From contig CAZVLE010000087.1 of the NCBI GenBank assembly GCA_964627855.1, positions 1-54,181 of the forward strand: DNA of 54,181 bases. The letters are read 5' to 3'. A model generated the notes under the pieces. The model made no database searches, was not told the DNA's origin, and worked only from the letters and a program-made list of their open reading frames with translations. How positions within the stretch are numbered: the stretch's first letter is position 1; every line of letters begins with the position of its first letter. A program made the translations under genes and the position numbers. Below are positions 8,418 through 17,681 of the stretch, in pieces. The DNA comes from CAZVLE01 sp964627855 (GTDB taxonomy: Bacteria > Bacillota > Dethiobacteria > DTU022).

Positions 8418-9113
8418 ATGAACTGGTCTCAAAAAGTGCTTCTATTCCTTGATGAAGTTGGTTGGCAGACTTCCAATATCAGCCTTTATGAGCAGGCATT
8501 GACTCATAGCTCCTATGCGCATGAAAAAGGCCATCGCCGCATTCATAATGAGCGCCTGGAATTTCTTGGTGATGCGGTGCTTGAGCTGGTAATTAGCGAT
8601 TATCTCTATCATCATTACCCTCAACTGTCGGAAGGTAGGCTAACTAAATTACGCGCAGATCTCGTATGCGAAGCTTCACTGGCCAGGCTGGCTTTTGAAC
8701 TGAACCTGGGTGATTACTTACGCCTTGGCAAAGGAGAGGTGGTTAGCGGAGGCTCCAGCAGACCATCGTTACTTGGGGATACGATAGAAGCTTTGATTGG
8801 AGCAATATACCTTGACCAGGGTCTGGAGAAAAGCAGGGATTATATCCTGAAGCTCTACACGCCGATATTACACGATCTTGAAGAAGGTGTTCTGCGACGT
8901 GACTACAAAACCCTCCTGCAGGAATTCTCACAGGCTCGTTTCTCCGTGACGCCGGTTTATCGTATTATTAGTGAAAGCGGCCCCGACCACAACAAAGAAT
9001 TTGAAGCAGAGGTAATCATGGCAGCCGACTCTGTTGGATGTGGTAAAGGACGCAGTAAAAAGGAGGCTGAACAGGCAGCAGCCAGGCAGGCCTGGATAAA
9101 AATTACGCCTTAA
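8418..9113 (+). CDS. rnc: ribonuclease III
   Basis: Double-strand-specific endoribonuclease that processes rRNA precursors and structured mRNAs. The catalytic domain shows the signature NERLEFLGDAVLEL (residues 44-57, with Glu48 and Asp52) and a second acidic pair in GDTIEALIGAIYLDQG (Asp121 and Glu124). A double-stranded-RNA-binding domain fills about residues 155-229, starting DYKTLLQEF and ending KEAEQAAARQAW. Length, 231 aa, is typical. The ATG has only GGGG seven bases upstream. A 175-base gap separates it from acpP; I see no convincing promoter in that gap. Confidence 0.97.
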   Translation: MNWSQKVLLFLDEVGWQTSNISLYEQALTHSSYAHEKGHRRIHNERLEFLGDAVLELVISDYLYHHYPQLSEGRLTKLRADLVCEASLARLAFELNLGDYLRLGKGEVVSGGSSRPSLLGDTIEALIGAIYLDQGLEKSRDYILKLYTPILHDLEEGVLRRDYKTLLQEFSQARFSVTPVYRIISESGPDHNKEFEAEVIMAADSVGCGKGRSKKEAEQAAARQAWIKITP

Positions 9114-9166
9114 GACGAAGCAGGTATCCCGGCTCATTAAATTATAAAGGAGCGTTAATAAGAGCT

Positions 9167-9445
9167 ATGGAAACGTTAAAGGTATCGGCTAATTCTAAAA
9201 CTAAATCCCTGGCAGGAGCTCTAGCTGCTGTGATCAGAGCAGAAGGAGTGGTTGAACTGCAGGCGATTGGAGCAGGGGCGGTAAACCAGGCTATAAAAGC
9301 GGTAGCTATTGCCAGAGGTTATGTTGCTCCAAACGGTATCGATTTAATAATGATTCCAGCTTTCGTCGAGTTGATTATTGATGATGAAGAACGCACGGCT
9401 ATAAAAATAACGGTTGAACCAAGGAAGGCAAAGCATGATATTTAA
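9167..9445 (+). CDS. spoVS: stage V sporulation protein S
   Basis: Alba-like small protein needed in Bacillus for completion of spore coat assembly and also found in some non-sporulators. The sequence LKVSANSKTKSLAGALA at the start and AIGAGAVNQAIKAVAIARGYV near residues 38-58 match SpoVS closely over the full family length. The C-terminus has ERTAIKITVEPR, also a family hallmark, followed by five extra residues. It lies between rnc and smc, which are normally adjacent, so it has been inserted into this housekeeping operon. Confidence 0.95.
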   Translation: METLKVSANSKTKSLAGALAAVIRAEGVVELQAIGAGAVNQAIKAVAIARGYVAPNGIDLIMIPAFVELIIDDEERTAIKITVEPRKAKHDI

Positions 9446-9505
9446 ACGAATAAATAACCCCATTTATAATTCGGTGAGTATTTTATTTCCAAGGAGCAAT
9501 TACGT

Positions 9506-12500
9506 TTGCATCTAAAAAGGATGGAATTATTCGGGTTCAAATCTTTTGCCGATAAATCAGAACTTGACTTAAGTCCCGGCATAACAGCTATTATCGGGCC
9601 GAATGGTTGCGGCAAGAGCAACCTGGTTGATGCTGTACGCTGGGCTCTTGGAGAGCAAAGTGTAAAATCTTTGCGTGGAACAAAAATGGAAGAAATTATA
9701 TTTTCGGGCAGTGAGGATCGCAAGGCCCTTAACTTCGCTGAAGTATCCCTGACATTTGCCGAAGCAGATGCTTTTTTAAATCTTGATTACGACGAAATTA
9801 CCATTACCAGGCGTTTATTTCGCAATGGTGACAGTGAGTACTATATTAATAAATCTCCCTGTAGATTAAAAGATATTACTGAGTTGTTTTTAGATACAGG
9901 ATTGGGCAAAGATGTATATTCTGTCATTGGTCAGGGACGTGTAGACGAGATCATTAATAGTCGTCCCGAGGAACGAAGGGAAATCTTTGAAGAAGCTGCT
10001 GGCATTTTTAAGTACAAAATGCGGAAAAGAGAAGCCAGACGTCGCCTAGATGAAACCAGGGATAACCTGGTGAGAGTTCAAGATCTTATCTATGAATTGG
10101 AAACCCAGGTTGAGCCTCTGCAAGGGCAGGCTGAAGTAACTCGCCAATATCGTGAACTTAAACAAAATATCGATAAACAGGAACAAAAGTTATTATCTTT
10201 TCATCTTCAAGAGTCCAGAAGCCAATTTAACAAGATTAATAGTAAACTGGATGCCGTAAATGACGCCCTGATTTCTGCTGCAGCAAAAAGTGGAATCTAT
10301 GAAAAAGAGCTGGGCGATCTAAAAAATACTCTTCAGGATTACCTGAGGGAGAAGAGAGAACAGGAAGAAAAAAATAACCTGGTATCACGAGCAATAGAAA
10401 AGCAGGAAAATGATTTAGAAATTATGCTGGAAAGGGAAAACCGTTATCAAACCCAACTGGAACAGAATGAGCAGAGATTAAAACAATTGGAACAGTTGAT
10501 AGCTGAATATGAGGCTCAAAAAAGGAATGCCGAAGAGGAACTGGCTGGAAAAAAAGATCAGTTAACTGAACTGGAAGAAGAGCTCACTAAACTGCGCCGG
10601 AACCTTACAGAACATGAAAATAATTCACTTGCTCTTGAAGTTGAAAAACTTCAGGAGGAAACATATCAAGCCAGAAACCGTAAAGAGGCTCATGCTACAC
10701 TTATTGAAGAAATTAACCGTCGTCTTGAACGATTGCATCTACAAAAGAATAACGCTCTTACAGACAAGGATTCTTTGGGTAAAAAACGTGAAACATTAAA
10801 AGAAAATATTGCAAGTCTCAGTGCAAAGCTGGAGAAAACTAAAACATCAGTGGCTGATGCCGAACAGACACTGGCAAATGCTGTCGCCAGGGAAAACAAC
10901 AGCAAAGCAGCAGTAGATAAGGTTAACCAAGAGCTGCTGAAAAACAGAGAAGAACTTCATGGGCTTAACAGTCGTTTGCAATTATTAAAAGAACAGGATG
11001 CAGTTTTATCGGGATATTACCGGGGTGTTAAAGAGGTGCTGCAGTCTCGCTCCAGCCTCCCAGGTATAATCGGGCCGGTGGCAGACCTGATTTCGGTTGA
11101 CAATCAATATCTACAGGCGCTTGAATCAGCGCTGGGTGGTAGTTTACAATACCTGGTCGCCGAAACAGAACAAGCGGTTCAGGTGGCAATTGAATTCCTT
11201 AAAAAGGGCAACAAGGGCTGGGCTACATTTTTGCCACTGGATGTTTTACATAACCCGGCTGATCCTCTGGCCCGCTACCCCGGCTGGCGTAATTTGCCTG
11301 GTGTAATTGGTAAAGCTTCAGAGCTTGTTGATACTGATCCTGCCAATCGTAAAGCTATAGATTACCTTATGTCTTCTGTCCTGGTTTGCCGCAGTTTGAC
11401 AGAAGCAACAAAAGCTGCTCGTTTTATTGGCTATAGTTGTCGTATTGTCACTTTAGACGGGGAAACAATTAATCCTGGAGGGTTAATCAGGGGAGGGAGT
11501 TTTCCGAAGCGTAACGCCAGTTTGCCATTGGGAAGGCGTAAAGAAATTGAATCTCTTGAGAAACAGCAGTCAATCATTAATATAGAAATACAGAAAACAG
11601 AAAAGAATTTAAAGGAAGTGCAGTCTAAGCTAGTTTCAGCGGAAAGTGAATCTGCAGAGTTGTTAAATAAAAAGCAGGCTTTAATGGAGTCTTTGAATTC
11701 CATCCAGAAAGAATATGAAGCTTCAGTGAGTGAACAAAATAATTTAGACGATCGTTACCTCGCAGTAGAAAAAATAATCAAGGAAATTGAATTCGAAGAA
11801 AAAGAGCTGGAACAGAGAATTTTATCAGCTAAAGGGGTAATTGAAGAATCGACCCGCGACCTGAATAAATACGATCAGGAACTGGCGGCGATGAAAGAAG
11901 GTTACCGCCAGTTTCTCCTAGAAAAACAAGCGCTTGAACAAAAAGTAACAGATCTTCTGGTCAAAATCAGTTCTTGCCGCGAACAGCACGAAGCGCTCAT
12001 GGCCAGGATAGCGGAGATTGATGATAACATCAAGAGGCCCCGCTTGGAAATAACAGAGAAGGAACAGGAATCTGTCGAATACCGCACTTCTCTTGAAGAA
12101 AACAGGGAAAACCAGCAGAATATTAAAAAGCAGATTCAAGATTATAACCTTGAAAAGGCCGCGTTAATAACCAGACTTGAAGACATAACCAGGCAGGTAG
12201 ATAAAACTGAAGCTGACATCATTGAGCTGGAGGAAGAGGGTCGGCGTCGGCAAAGCCAGGTTTCCCGCCAGGAAAAAAGGGAAAGACAACTGTCACTGGA
12301 AAAGACCAGATTGCAAGCTGAGATTAATTACCAGGAGATGCGTTATCGGGAATTATTTAAATCGATGGAGCTACTGGTTCTGGAAGAGGGTTTTGATCCT
12401 GAGGAAAGCCAGGCTCAGATTGAAAACCTGAAAGAAGATCTCGAGGGGTTAGGCGAAGTAAATCTCGGGGCGATAGAAGAACTATCGCGCCTTGAGGATA

Positions 12501-13066
12501 GAATTAATTTTTTAAAGGAACAGAAAGATGATCTGCAAAAAGGAGAAGCTTCTTTAAATAAAGTTCTTGCTGAAATAGACCAGCGCATGGAGTACTATTT
12601 CGAGATTGCCTTTGAAAAGATAAAGGAAAACTTCCAGCAAACCTTTAACGAACTTTTTGAGGGGGGACAGGTAGTCCTTAAACTTACCGATGCTGAAAAA
12701 GTGCTTGATTCCGGTATAGAAATCGTAGCGCAGCCACCCGGCAAAAAGCTGCAGAATATTACCCTTTTATCGGCCGGGGAAAAAGTATTAACAGCCATCG
12801 CTCTTGTTTTTGCCATTTTGCGTTTTAAACCAGCACCCTTTTACCTGCTCGATGAAGTTGAATCAACCCTTGATGATGCCAACCTGGGACGTTTTAACAG
12901 GTTTTTATTACAAAGTACCAAGCAGGCGCAGTTTATCATGATAACTCACCGGAAAAGAACCATGGAAGCAGCAGAAGTGCTTTACGGTGTAACCATGCCT
13001 GAACCGGGAGTATCTAAGTTGATGTCCTTGAAGCTTGAAAACAATGTTATCGCGAGGGAGAATTAA
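9506..13066 (+). CDS. smc: chromosome segregation protein SMC
   Basis: Condensin ATPase that organises and segregates the chromosome together with ScpA and ScpB. Walker A GPNGCGKS is at residues 31-38, two long coiled coils flank the hinge (about 500-660), and the C-terminal head has the signature LSAGEK (1088-1093) and Walker B LLDE (1114-1117). The signature is LSAGE rather than the common LSGGE. Length, 1186 aa, is normal. The start is TTG with AAGGAG about nine bases upstream. ftsY follows almost directly. Confidence 0.97.
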   Translation: MHLKRMELFGFKSFADKSELDLSPGITAIIGPNGCGKSNLVDAVRWALGEQSVKSLRGTKMEEIIFSGSEDRKALNFAEVSLTFAEADAFLNLDYDEITITRRLFRNGDSEYYINKSPCRLKDITELFLDTGLGKDVYSVIGQGRVDEIINSRPEERREIFEEAAGIFKYKMRKREARRRLDETRDNLVRVQDLIYELETQVEPLQGQAEVTRQYRELKQNIDKQEQKLLSFHLQESRSQFNKINSKLDAVNDALISAAAKSGIYEKELGDLKNTLQDYLREKREQEEKNNLVSRAIEKQENDLEIMLERENRYQTQLEQNEQRLKQLEQLIAEYEAQKRNAEEELAGKKDQLTELEEELTKLRRNLTEHENNSLALEVEKLQEETYQARNRKEAHATLIEEINRRLERLHLQKNNALTDKDSLGKKRETLKENIASLSAKLEKTKTSVADAEQTLANAVARENNSKAAVDKVNQELLKNREELHGLNSRLQLLKEQDAVLSGYYRGVKEVLQSRSSLPGIIGPVADLISVDNQYLQALESALGGSLQYLVAETEQAVQVAIEFLKKGNKGWATFLPLDVLHNPADPLARYPGWRNLPGVIGKASELVDTDPANRKAIDYLMSSVLVCRSLTEATKAARFIGYSCRIVTLDGETINPGGLIRGGSFPKRNASLPLGRRKEIESLEKQQSIINIEIQKTEKNLKEVQSKLVSAESESAELLNKKQALMESLNSIQKEYEASVSEQNNLDDRYLAVEKIIKEIEFEEKELEQRILSAKGVIEESTRDLNKYDQELAAMKEGYRQFLLEKQALEQKVTDLLVKISSCREQHEALMARIAEIDDNIKRPRLEITEKEQESVEYRTSLEENRENQQNIKKQIQDYNLEKAALITRLEDITRQVDKTEADIIELEEEGRRRQSQVSRQEKRERQLSLEKTRLQAEINYQEMRYRELFKSMELLVLEEGFDPEESQAQIENLKEDLEGLGEVNLGAIEELSRLEDRINFLKEQKDDLQKGEASLNKVLAEIDQRMEYYFEIAFEKIKENFQQTFNELFEGGQVVLKLTDAEKVLDSGIEIVAQPPGKKLQNITLLSAGEKVLTAIALVFAILRFKPAPFYLLDEVESTLDDANLGRFNRFLLQSTKQAQFIMITHRKRTMEAAEVLYGVTMPEPGVSKLMSLKLENNVIAREN

Positions 13067-13071
13067 GATTG

Positions 13072-13980
13072 ATGAGTTTGATTGACCAGTTCAAAAAAAG
13101 TCTTGCCAGAAGCCACTCAGGTTTTTTAGGTCATCTAAACAGCCTATTTGGTGCCGGAGAGCTGAACGAAGCTTTTTATGAGGAACTGGAGGAAGTTTTA
13201 GTCAGTGGTGATGTTGGCGTGGAGACAACTATCAAACTTGTTGGAAACTTACAAGAAGAAGCTGACAAAATAAAAATCAAAACAAGACCGGAGGCCCGGC
13301 AGCTTTTGCAAGAGATATTAATAAAGATGATGGATACGAGTGTTGATCCGCTGGTCATAGTTGACAAACCTCATATTATTCTCTTGGTGGGTGTAAACGG
13401 TTCAGGAAAAACGACATCTGCTGCAAAATTGGCCGGTCTCTTAAAAAATAAGGGTAAGAAGGTTTTATTGGTTGCCGGGGACACATTTCGCGCAGCTGCC
13501 ATAGAGCAGCTGGAAATCTGGGCTGAACGGGCATCCGTGGACCTTATTAAACAGCAGGCAGGCTCTGATCCCTCTGCGCTTTTTTTTGATGCGGTTAATT
13601 CTGCTCTTGTTAGGAATATAGATGTAGTAATCGGTGACACTGCCGGCCGTTTGCATAATAAATATAACCTTATGGAAGAACTAAATAAAATATACAGGGT
13701 TATTGGACGCAAAATGCCTGGAGCTCCTCACCAGGTCTTACTGGTAGTTGATGCAACGACCGGCCAAAATGGCCTGGTTCAGGCTAAAAGTTTTAACCAG
13801 GCACTTCCATTGGATGGTATCATTTTGACCAAACTTGATGGAACGGCTCGGGGTGGTATCGTCATCGGTATTCGTGACAACCTTGATCTACCGGTATCTT
13901 ACATCGGAACTGGAGAAACCATGACAGACCTGGCTCCTTTTAAAGCTGCTGATTTCGTCAGCGCTCTCCTTGAAGAGTGA
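13072..13980 (+). CDS. ftsY: signal recognition particle receptor FtsY
   Basis: GTPase receptor that docks SRP-ribosome complexes at the membrane. NG domain motifs are GVNGSGKT (107-114), GDTFRAAA, DTAGRL and TKLDGTARGG. The acidic A domain of E. coli FtsY is lacking, as is usual in Bacillota; a short basic amphipathic N-terminus probably touches the membrane. Start choice is between TTG at 13069 and ATG at 13072, both served by GGGAG; I report the ATG. It begins five bases after the smc stop. Confidence 0.96.
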   Translation: MSLIDQFKKSLARSHSGFLGHLNSLFGAGELNEAFYEELEEVLVSGDVGVETTIKLVGNLQEEADKIKIKTRPEARQLLQEILIKMMDTSVDPLVIVDKPHIILLVGVNGSGKTTSAAKLAGLLKNKGKKVLLVAGDTFRAAAIEQLEIWAERASVDLIKQQAGSDPSALFFDAVNSALVRNIDVVIGDTAGRLHNKYNLMEELNKIYRVIGRKMPGAPHQVLLVVDATTGQNGLVQAKSFNQALPLDGIILTKLDGTARGGIVIGIRDNLDLPVSYIGTGETMTDLAPFKAADFVSALLEE

Positions 13981-14017
13981 CCTGCTTTCACATTTTTAGC
14001 CCCTGCTAAATATTTAT

Positions 14018-14046
14018 TTGCCTTAGCCCAACTTTTTTGCTATACT
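14018..14046 (+). promoter_or_regulatory. probable promoter for ylxM-ffh
   Basis: TTGCCT (14018-14023), a 17-base spacer and TATACT (14041-14046) in the 104-base gap after ftsY. Both hexamers match consensus at most positions, so ylxM-ffh may have its own promoter within the long cluster. Confidence 0.6.
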
Positions 14047-14084
14047 CTCTCTGTTAAGTATTAGTGCTTGACAGGAGGAAAACT

Positions 14085-14432
14085 TTGCTCGATCAGATCA
14101 ATCGTATTAACATGCTATATGATATTTATGCACCACTTCTTACCGAACGTCAGCAGGAGGTGCTCCAACTTTATTTTAGCGATAACTATTCCCTGGGAGA
14201 AATAGCCTTGGAATACGGTATCAGCAGGCAGGCCATTTATGATTTAATTCAGCGTGCTTTAGCTTCAATTGAAAGGTTTGAGTGTAAACTGGGTTTATAC
14301 AGGCTTTTCGAGAACCAACAGAAGCTGTTTACAGAGGCGGAAGGCCTTCTGAAATCAGACCAAATAGATCAGCATAGTCTGAAACGACTAAAAAGTATTA
14401 TAGCAGAACTTCGTAAGAGTAGTGAAGAATAG
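14085..14432 (+). CDS. ylxM: YlxM family SRP-associated HTH protein
   Basis: Small protein with a sigma-70 region-4-like helix-turn-helix: LTERQQEVLQLYF followed by YSLGEIALEYGISRQAIYDLI (about residues 18-60). YlxM proteins are encoded next to ffh, and in Streptococcus a homologue modulates SRP assembly. A longer frame opens with GTG at 14064, but an AGGAGG lies inside that extension and sits six bases before the TTG at 14085, so I place the start there, giving 115 aa. ffh begins 14 bases downstream. Confidence 0.92.
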   Translation: MLDQINRINMLYDIYAPLLTERQQEVLQLYFSDNYSLGEIALEYGISRQAIYDLIQRALASIERFECKLGLYRLFENQQKLFTEAEGLLKSDQIDQHSLKRLKSIIAELRKSSEE

Positions 14433-14446
14433 GAGAGTAATCTTAG

Positions 14447-15796
14447 ATGTTTTCAAGTCTTGCCGACAAGCTGCAAAGGACTCTTCGTCAACTGAGAGGA
14501 AAAGGTAAGCTGAATGAAAAAGATGTCGATGCGGCATTGAGGGAGATCAGGCTCGCTTTACTGGAAGCCGATGTAAACTTTAAAGTAGTCAAAGATTTTG
14601 TCGCTGCCATTAAGGATAGGGCTATAGGTCATGAGGTAATGAGCAGCCTTACTCCAGGTCAGCAGGTAGTGAAGATTGTAAATGAAGAAATGACCCGGCT
14701 GATGGGTGAAGATGTTAAGAGCCTCATCGATTCGGAACAACCGCCTACTAAAATTATGCTTGTCGGCCTGCAGGGTTCCGGAAAAACAACGACAGCGGTT
14801 AAACTTGCCCTGCATCTTCGAAAAAAAGGCCGACGTCCACTTTTGGTTGCCGCTGACACCTATCGTCCCGGGGCGATCAAGCAGCTACAGGTTTTAGGAG
14901 AGTCAGTTGGTGAAAAGGTCTACAGTGATCCTGATGCAAAACCTATTGATATCTGCCGGGAAGGCCTACGACACGCTGTTAAAGATCAAAATGATCAGGT
15001 TATTTTTGACACAGCCGGCAGGTTACATATCGATGAAGAAATGATGTCCGAAATTTTATCGATTAAGGAGAAGATAAAACCGGATGAAATACTGCTTGTT
15101 GTTGATGCCATGACCGGTCAGGATGCTGTCAACACCGCGACTGCTTTTAATGACGCTGTTGGCCTAACCGGAGTTGTCCTGACAAAACTCGACGGCGATA
15201 CTCGTGGTGGGGCTGCTCTGTCGGTAAAGGCTGTGACTGGCTGTCCGGTTAAGTTTGTCGGTGTTGGTGAAAAAGTTGAAGCACTTGAAACGTTTTATCC
15301 TGACCGCATGGCTTCACGCATTTTAGGTATGGGTGACGTTCTTTCTCTGATAGAAAAAGCCGAAGCGGCTGTAGATATGGAAAAAGCTAAAGAGCTGGAA
15401 CGTAAGCTGCGAAAACAGCAATTTAGTCTTGATGATTTCAGGGATCAATTGACGCAGCTCCGCAGCATGGGATCACTTGAAGATATTTTAAATATGTTAC
15501 CCGGTGCCGGCAGTATCCCCAAAGAAATCAGGCAGATGTCGGTAAATGAAGCAAACTTTGTTAAAATTGAAGCAATTATTGATTCAATGACTAAAAAAGA
15601 GCGTTTGGAACCGTCTATTCTCAACAGCAGTCGTCGTCGCAGGGTGGCAGCCGGAAGCGGTACCACTGTGCAGGATGTAAACCGCCTGATGAACCAGTTT
15701 AATCAAATGCAGAAGATGGTTAAGCAAATAAGCTCTCAAGATAAAAAAGGCGCTCTGAAAAAAATTAAAAAAGGTCATAAAGGTTTTCCTTTTTAG
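14447..15796 (+). CDS. ffh: signal recognition particle protein Ffh
   Basis: SRP54 GTPase that binds signal peptides emerging from the ribosome and hands them to FtsY. N domain (1-90), G domain with GLQGSGKT (107-114), DTAGRLHIDEE and TKLDGDTRGG, then a methionine-rich M domain (about 300-440) that binds 4.5S/SRP RNA, ending in a lysine-rich tail. Length, 449 aa, is typical. ATG start with TAGGAGAG upstream. The SRP RNA gene itself was not seen in this window. Confidence 0.97.
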   Translation: MFSSLADKLQRTLRQLRGKGKLNEKDVDAALREIRLALLEADVNFKVVKDFVAAIKDRAIGHEVMSSLTPGQQVVKIVNEEMTRLMGEDVKSLIDSEQPPTKIMLVGLQGSGKTTTAVKLALHLRKKGRRPLLVAADTYRPGAIKQLQVLGESVGEKVYSDPDAKPIDICREGLRHAVKDQNDQVIFDTAGRLHIDEEMMSEILSIKEKIKPDEILLVVDAMTGQDAVNTATAFNDAVGLTGVVLTKLDGDTRGGAALSVKAVTGCPVKFVGVGEKVEALETFYPDRMASRILGMGDVLSLIEKAEAAVDMEKAKELERKLRKQQFSLDDFRDQLTQLRSMGSLEDILNMLPGAGSIPKEIRQMSVNEANFVKIEAIIDSMTKKERLEPSILNSSRRRRVAAGSGTTVQDVNRLMNQFNQMQKMVKQISSQDKKGALKKIKKGHKGFPF

Positions 15797-15865
15797 TGAT
15801 ATCCCGGGTTCACATAACCGGTTTTCATAAAGCAGAGGGACAATTAAATAATGGAGGTGATATGA

Positions 15866-16111
15866 TTGGCTGTAAGAATCAGGTTGAAAAGAATGGGTGC
15901 AAAAAAGAAACCTTTTTACCGCATCGTGGTAGCTGACTCGCGTTTCCCACGAGACGGCCGGTTTATCGAAGAATTGGGCTATTATAATCCGACCACAAAA
16001 CCGACCACCTTTGAAGTAGATGCAGAAAAAGTTCAGCAATGGGTTTCAAAGGGAGCCAAACCATCTGATACGGTGAAAGCGCTTTTAGAAAGAGCCGGAC
16101 TGAACAAGTAG
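15866..16111 (+). CDS. rpsP: 30S ribosomal protein S16
   Basis: Small ribosomal subunit assembly protein beginning MAVRIRLKRMGAKKKPFYRIV, the canonical S16 N-terminus, and 81 residues long. The start is TTG with GGAGGTGA five bases upstream. It heads the standard rpsP-ylqC-rimM-trmD-rplS run, which links ribosome assembly factors and the m1G37 tRNA enzyme in one transcription unit. Confidence 0.97.
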   Translation: MAVRIRLKRMGAKKKPFYRIVVADSRFPRDGRFIEELGYYNPTTKPTTFEVDAEKVQQWVSKGAKPSDTVKALLERAGLNK

Positions 16112-16131
16112 TCTGGTAGGGGGTGATAGTG

Positions 16132-16362
16132 GTGAAGCAGCTCTTAGAGCATCTGGTAAAAGCTCTGGTTGATGATCCCGAACAGGTAGAAGTTAAGCAG
16201 GTCGAAAGTGAGAGAATGATCATGCTGGAACTGAGAGTAGCACCTGAAGATATGGGAAAAGTGATCGGGAAACAAGGCCGTATCGCCAAAGCTATCAGGA
16301 CAATAATCAATGCAGCGGCCATAAAAGATAATAAGCGGGTTGTTGTAGAAATTGTTCAATAA
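16132..16362 (+). CDS. khpA: KH domain RNA-binding protein (YlqC/KhpA)
   Basis: Single type-II KH domain protein of 76 aa with the RNA-binding GxxG loop in GKVIGKQGRIAKAIR (about residues 41-55). In streptococci and other Bacillota KhpA pairs with KhpB and influences cell elongation and mRNA binding. A longer frame starts with GTG at 16123, but AGGGGGTG overlaps it and sits six bases before the GTG at 16132, so that codon is preferred. Its end overlaps the start of rimM by 11 bases, suggesting translational coupling. Confidence 0.93.
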   Translation: MKQLLEHLVKALVDDPEQVEVKQVESERMIMLELRVAPEDMGKVIGKQGRIAKAIRTIINAAAIKDNKRVVVEIVQ

Positions 16363-16879
16363 GCAAGAAGATATCTTGATTGGCAGGATCCTGTCGCCGC
16401 ATGGCGTTGAAGGAATGTTGAAGGTTTTTCCTTACAGCGATTTTCCTGAAAGAATCAATTTGCTTGACAGGGTTGAGCTGGTTAACGATGCAGAGCGTCG
16501 GAGTATGGTGGTTGAAAAGACAAGTCTGCACGGACGTTTCTGGCTGATTAAATTCAGGGAGATAAAAACACGAGAAGATGCCAGATGTTTGAGCGGTTGT
16601 GGTTTGGTGATACCAAGACAGGAGCGAATAAAATTACCGGAAGGGCATTATTACCATGATCAGCTGATTGGCATGAAAGTATATCAAGCTGACGGAACTT
16701 TTATTGGCACGATTGCAGATATTATTTCTACCGGTGGCCATGATCTGTATCTGGTAAACCAGGCTGAAGGAAAAGAAAAAAGCATGCTCATACCGGCTGT
16801 TAAAGAGTTTGTCAGGAAAATAGATCTAAAAAATAAAACCATGTCTGTTGACTTGCCGGATGGTATGCTAGAATTATAA
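16352..16879 (+). CDS. rimM: 16S rRNA processing protein RimM
   Basis: Assembly factor for the 30S head, binding ribosomal protein S19. The N-terminal RimM domain has IGRILSPHGVEGMLKVFPYSD and the C-terminal PRC-barrel has a HDLYLVN and LIPAVKEFVRKID segment. Length, about 175 aa, is normal. The most upstream start is a TTG at 16352, inside khpA; a TTG at 16379 is also possible. No strong ribosome binding site precedes either, consistent with coupling to khpA translation. Confidence 0.94.
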   Translation: MFNKQEDILIGRILSPHGVEGMLKVFPYSDFPERINLLDRVELVNDAERRSMVVEKTSLHGRFWLIKFREIKTREDARCLSGCGLVIPRQERIKLPEGHYYHDQLIGMKVYQADGTFIGTIADIISTGGHDLYLVNQAEGKEKSMLIPAVKEFVRKIDLKNKTMSVDLPDGMLEL

Positions 16880-16894
16880 GGGAGTCTCCTGAGG

Positions 16895-17629
16895 ATGAGA
16901 ATAGATATAATTACTATATTTCCCGGTATACTTGAGGGCCCCTTTAAAGAAAGTATGCTTAAAAGGGCTATTGATCAGGGACTGGTCACGGTAAACCTGG
17001 TAAATTTACGTCATTATACCGATGATCGCCATCGCCAGGTCGATGATGCTCCCTATGGTGGTGGGTGTGGTATGATTCTTAAGCCTGAGCCCCTCTTTGC
17101 CGCGGTAGAGAAATTAAAAACTTCTCATGCTCACAAAGCCAGGGTAATTCTCCTTACCCCACAGGGAAGGGTGTTTAATCAACAGGTAGCATCAGAACTG
17201 GCCGGAGAGAAACACCTTATTTTAATCTGTGGTCGTTACGAGGGTGTTGATGAACGTGTCCGTATTGCCCTGGCTGATGACGAGGTATCAATTGGCGATT
17301 ATGTCCTCACCGGAGGGGAATTAGCCGCAGCTGTTGTTGTTGATGCAGTGGTGCGTCTGTTACCCGGGTTATTGTCTGAGGAAGCTTCAACCAACGAATC
17401 GTTCTATGATTATTTACTTGAGTTTCCACAATATACACGCCCGCAGATCTTTCGCGGCATGGAAGTACCTGCAGTATTACTATCTGGAAATCATGGCAGC
17501 ATTGCCTCCTGGCGCAGGCGGCAGGCACTGACAAGAACTTATCAGCGCAGGCCGGATCTGCTGGAAAAAGCCGCATTGACAGGGGAAGAGAAAGCACATA
17601 TTGAAAGTATAAATAAACACCAGTCCTGA
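16895..17629 (+). CDS. trmD: tRNA (guanine37-N1)-methyltransferase
   Basis: SPOUT-class enzyme that uses S-adenosylmethionine to form m1G37 in tRNAs reading codons that begin with C, preventing +1 frameshifting. Motifs are MRIDIITIFPG at the start, DDAPYGGGCGMILKPEP (about 51-67), LICGRYEGVDERV (about 109-121) and SIGDYVLTGGELA (about 131-143), which build the trefoil knot and active site. Length, 244 aa, is typical. The ATG has a GGAG box upstream. It follows rimM after 15 bases. Confidence 0.97.
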   Translation: MRIDIITIFPGILEGPFKESMLKRAIDQGLVTVNLVNLRHYTDDRHRQVDDAPYGGGCGMILKPEPLFAAVEKLKTSHAHKARVILLTPQGRVFNQQVASELAGEKHLILICGRYEGVDERVRIALADDEVSIGDYVLTGGELAAAVVVDAVVRLLPGLLSEEASTNESFYDYLLEFPQYTRPQIFRGMEVPAVLLSGNHGSIASWRRRQALTRTYQRRPDLLEKAALTGEEKAHIESINKHQS

Positions 17630-17681
17630 GTAAAGGACTAAGTTTTAATAATCAAGCAATATTTGAAGGAGGTTATAAACG

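Noticed and set aside
15584..16039. 151-residue frame on the minus strand across ffh and rpsP
   Set aside because: It lies antisense to two certain genes and has no domain or ribosome binding site; the coding bias belongs to the plus strand.
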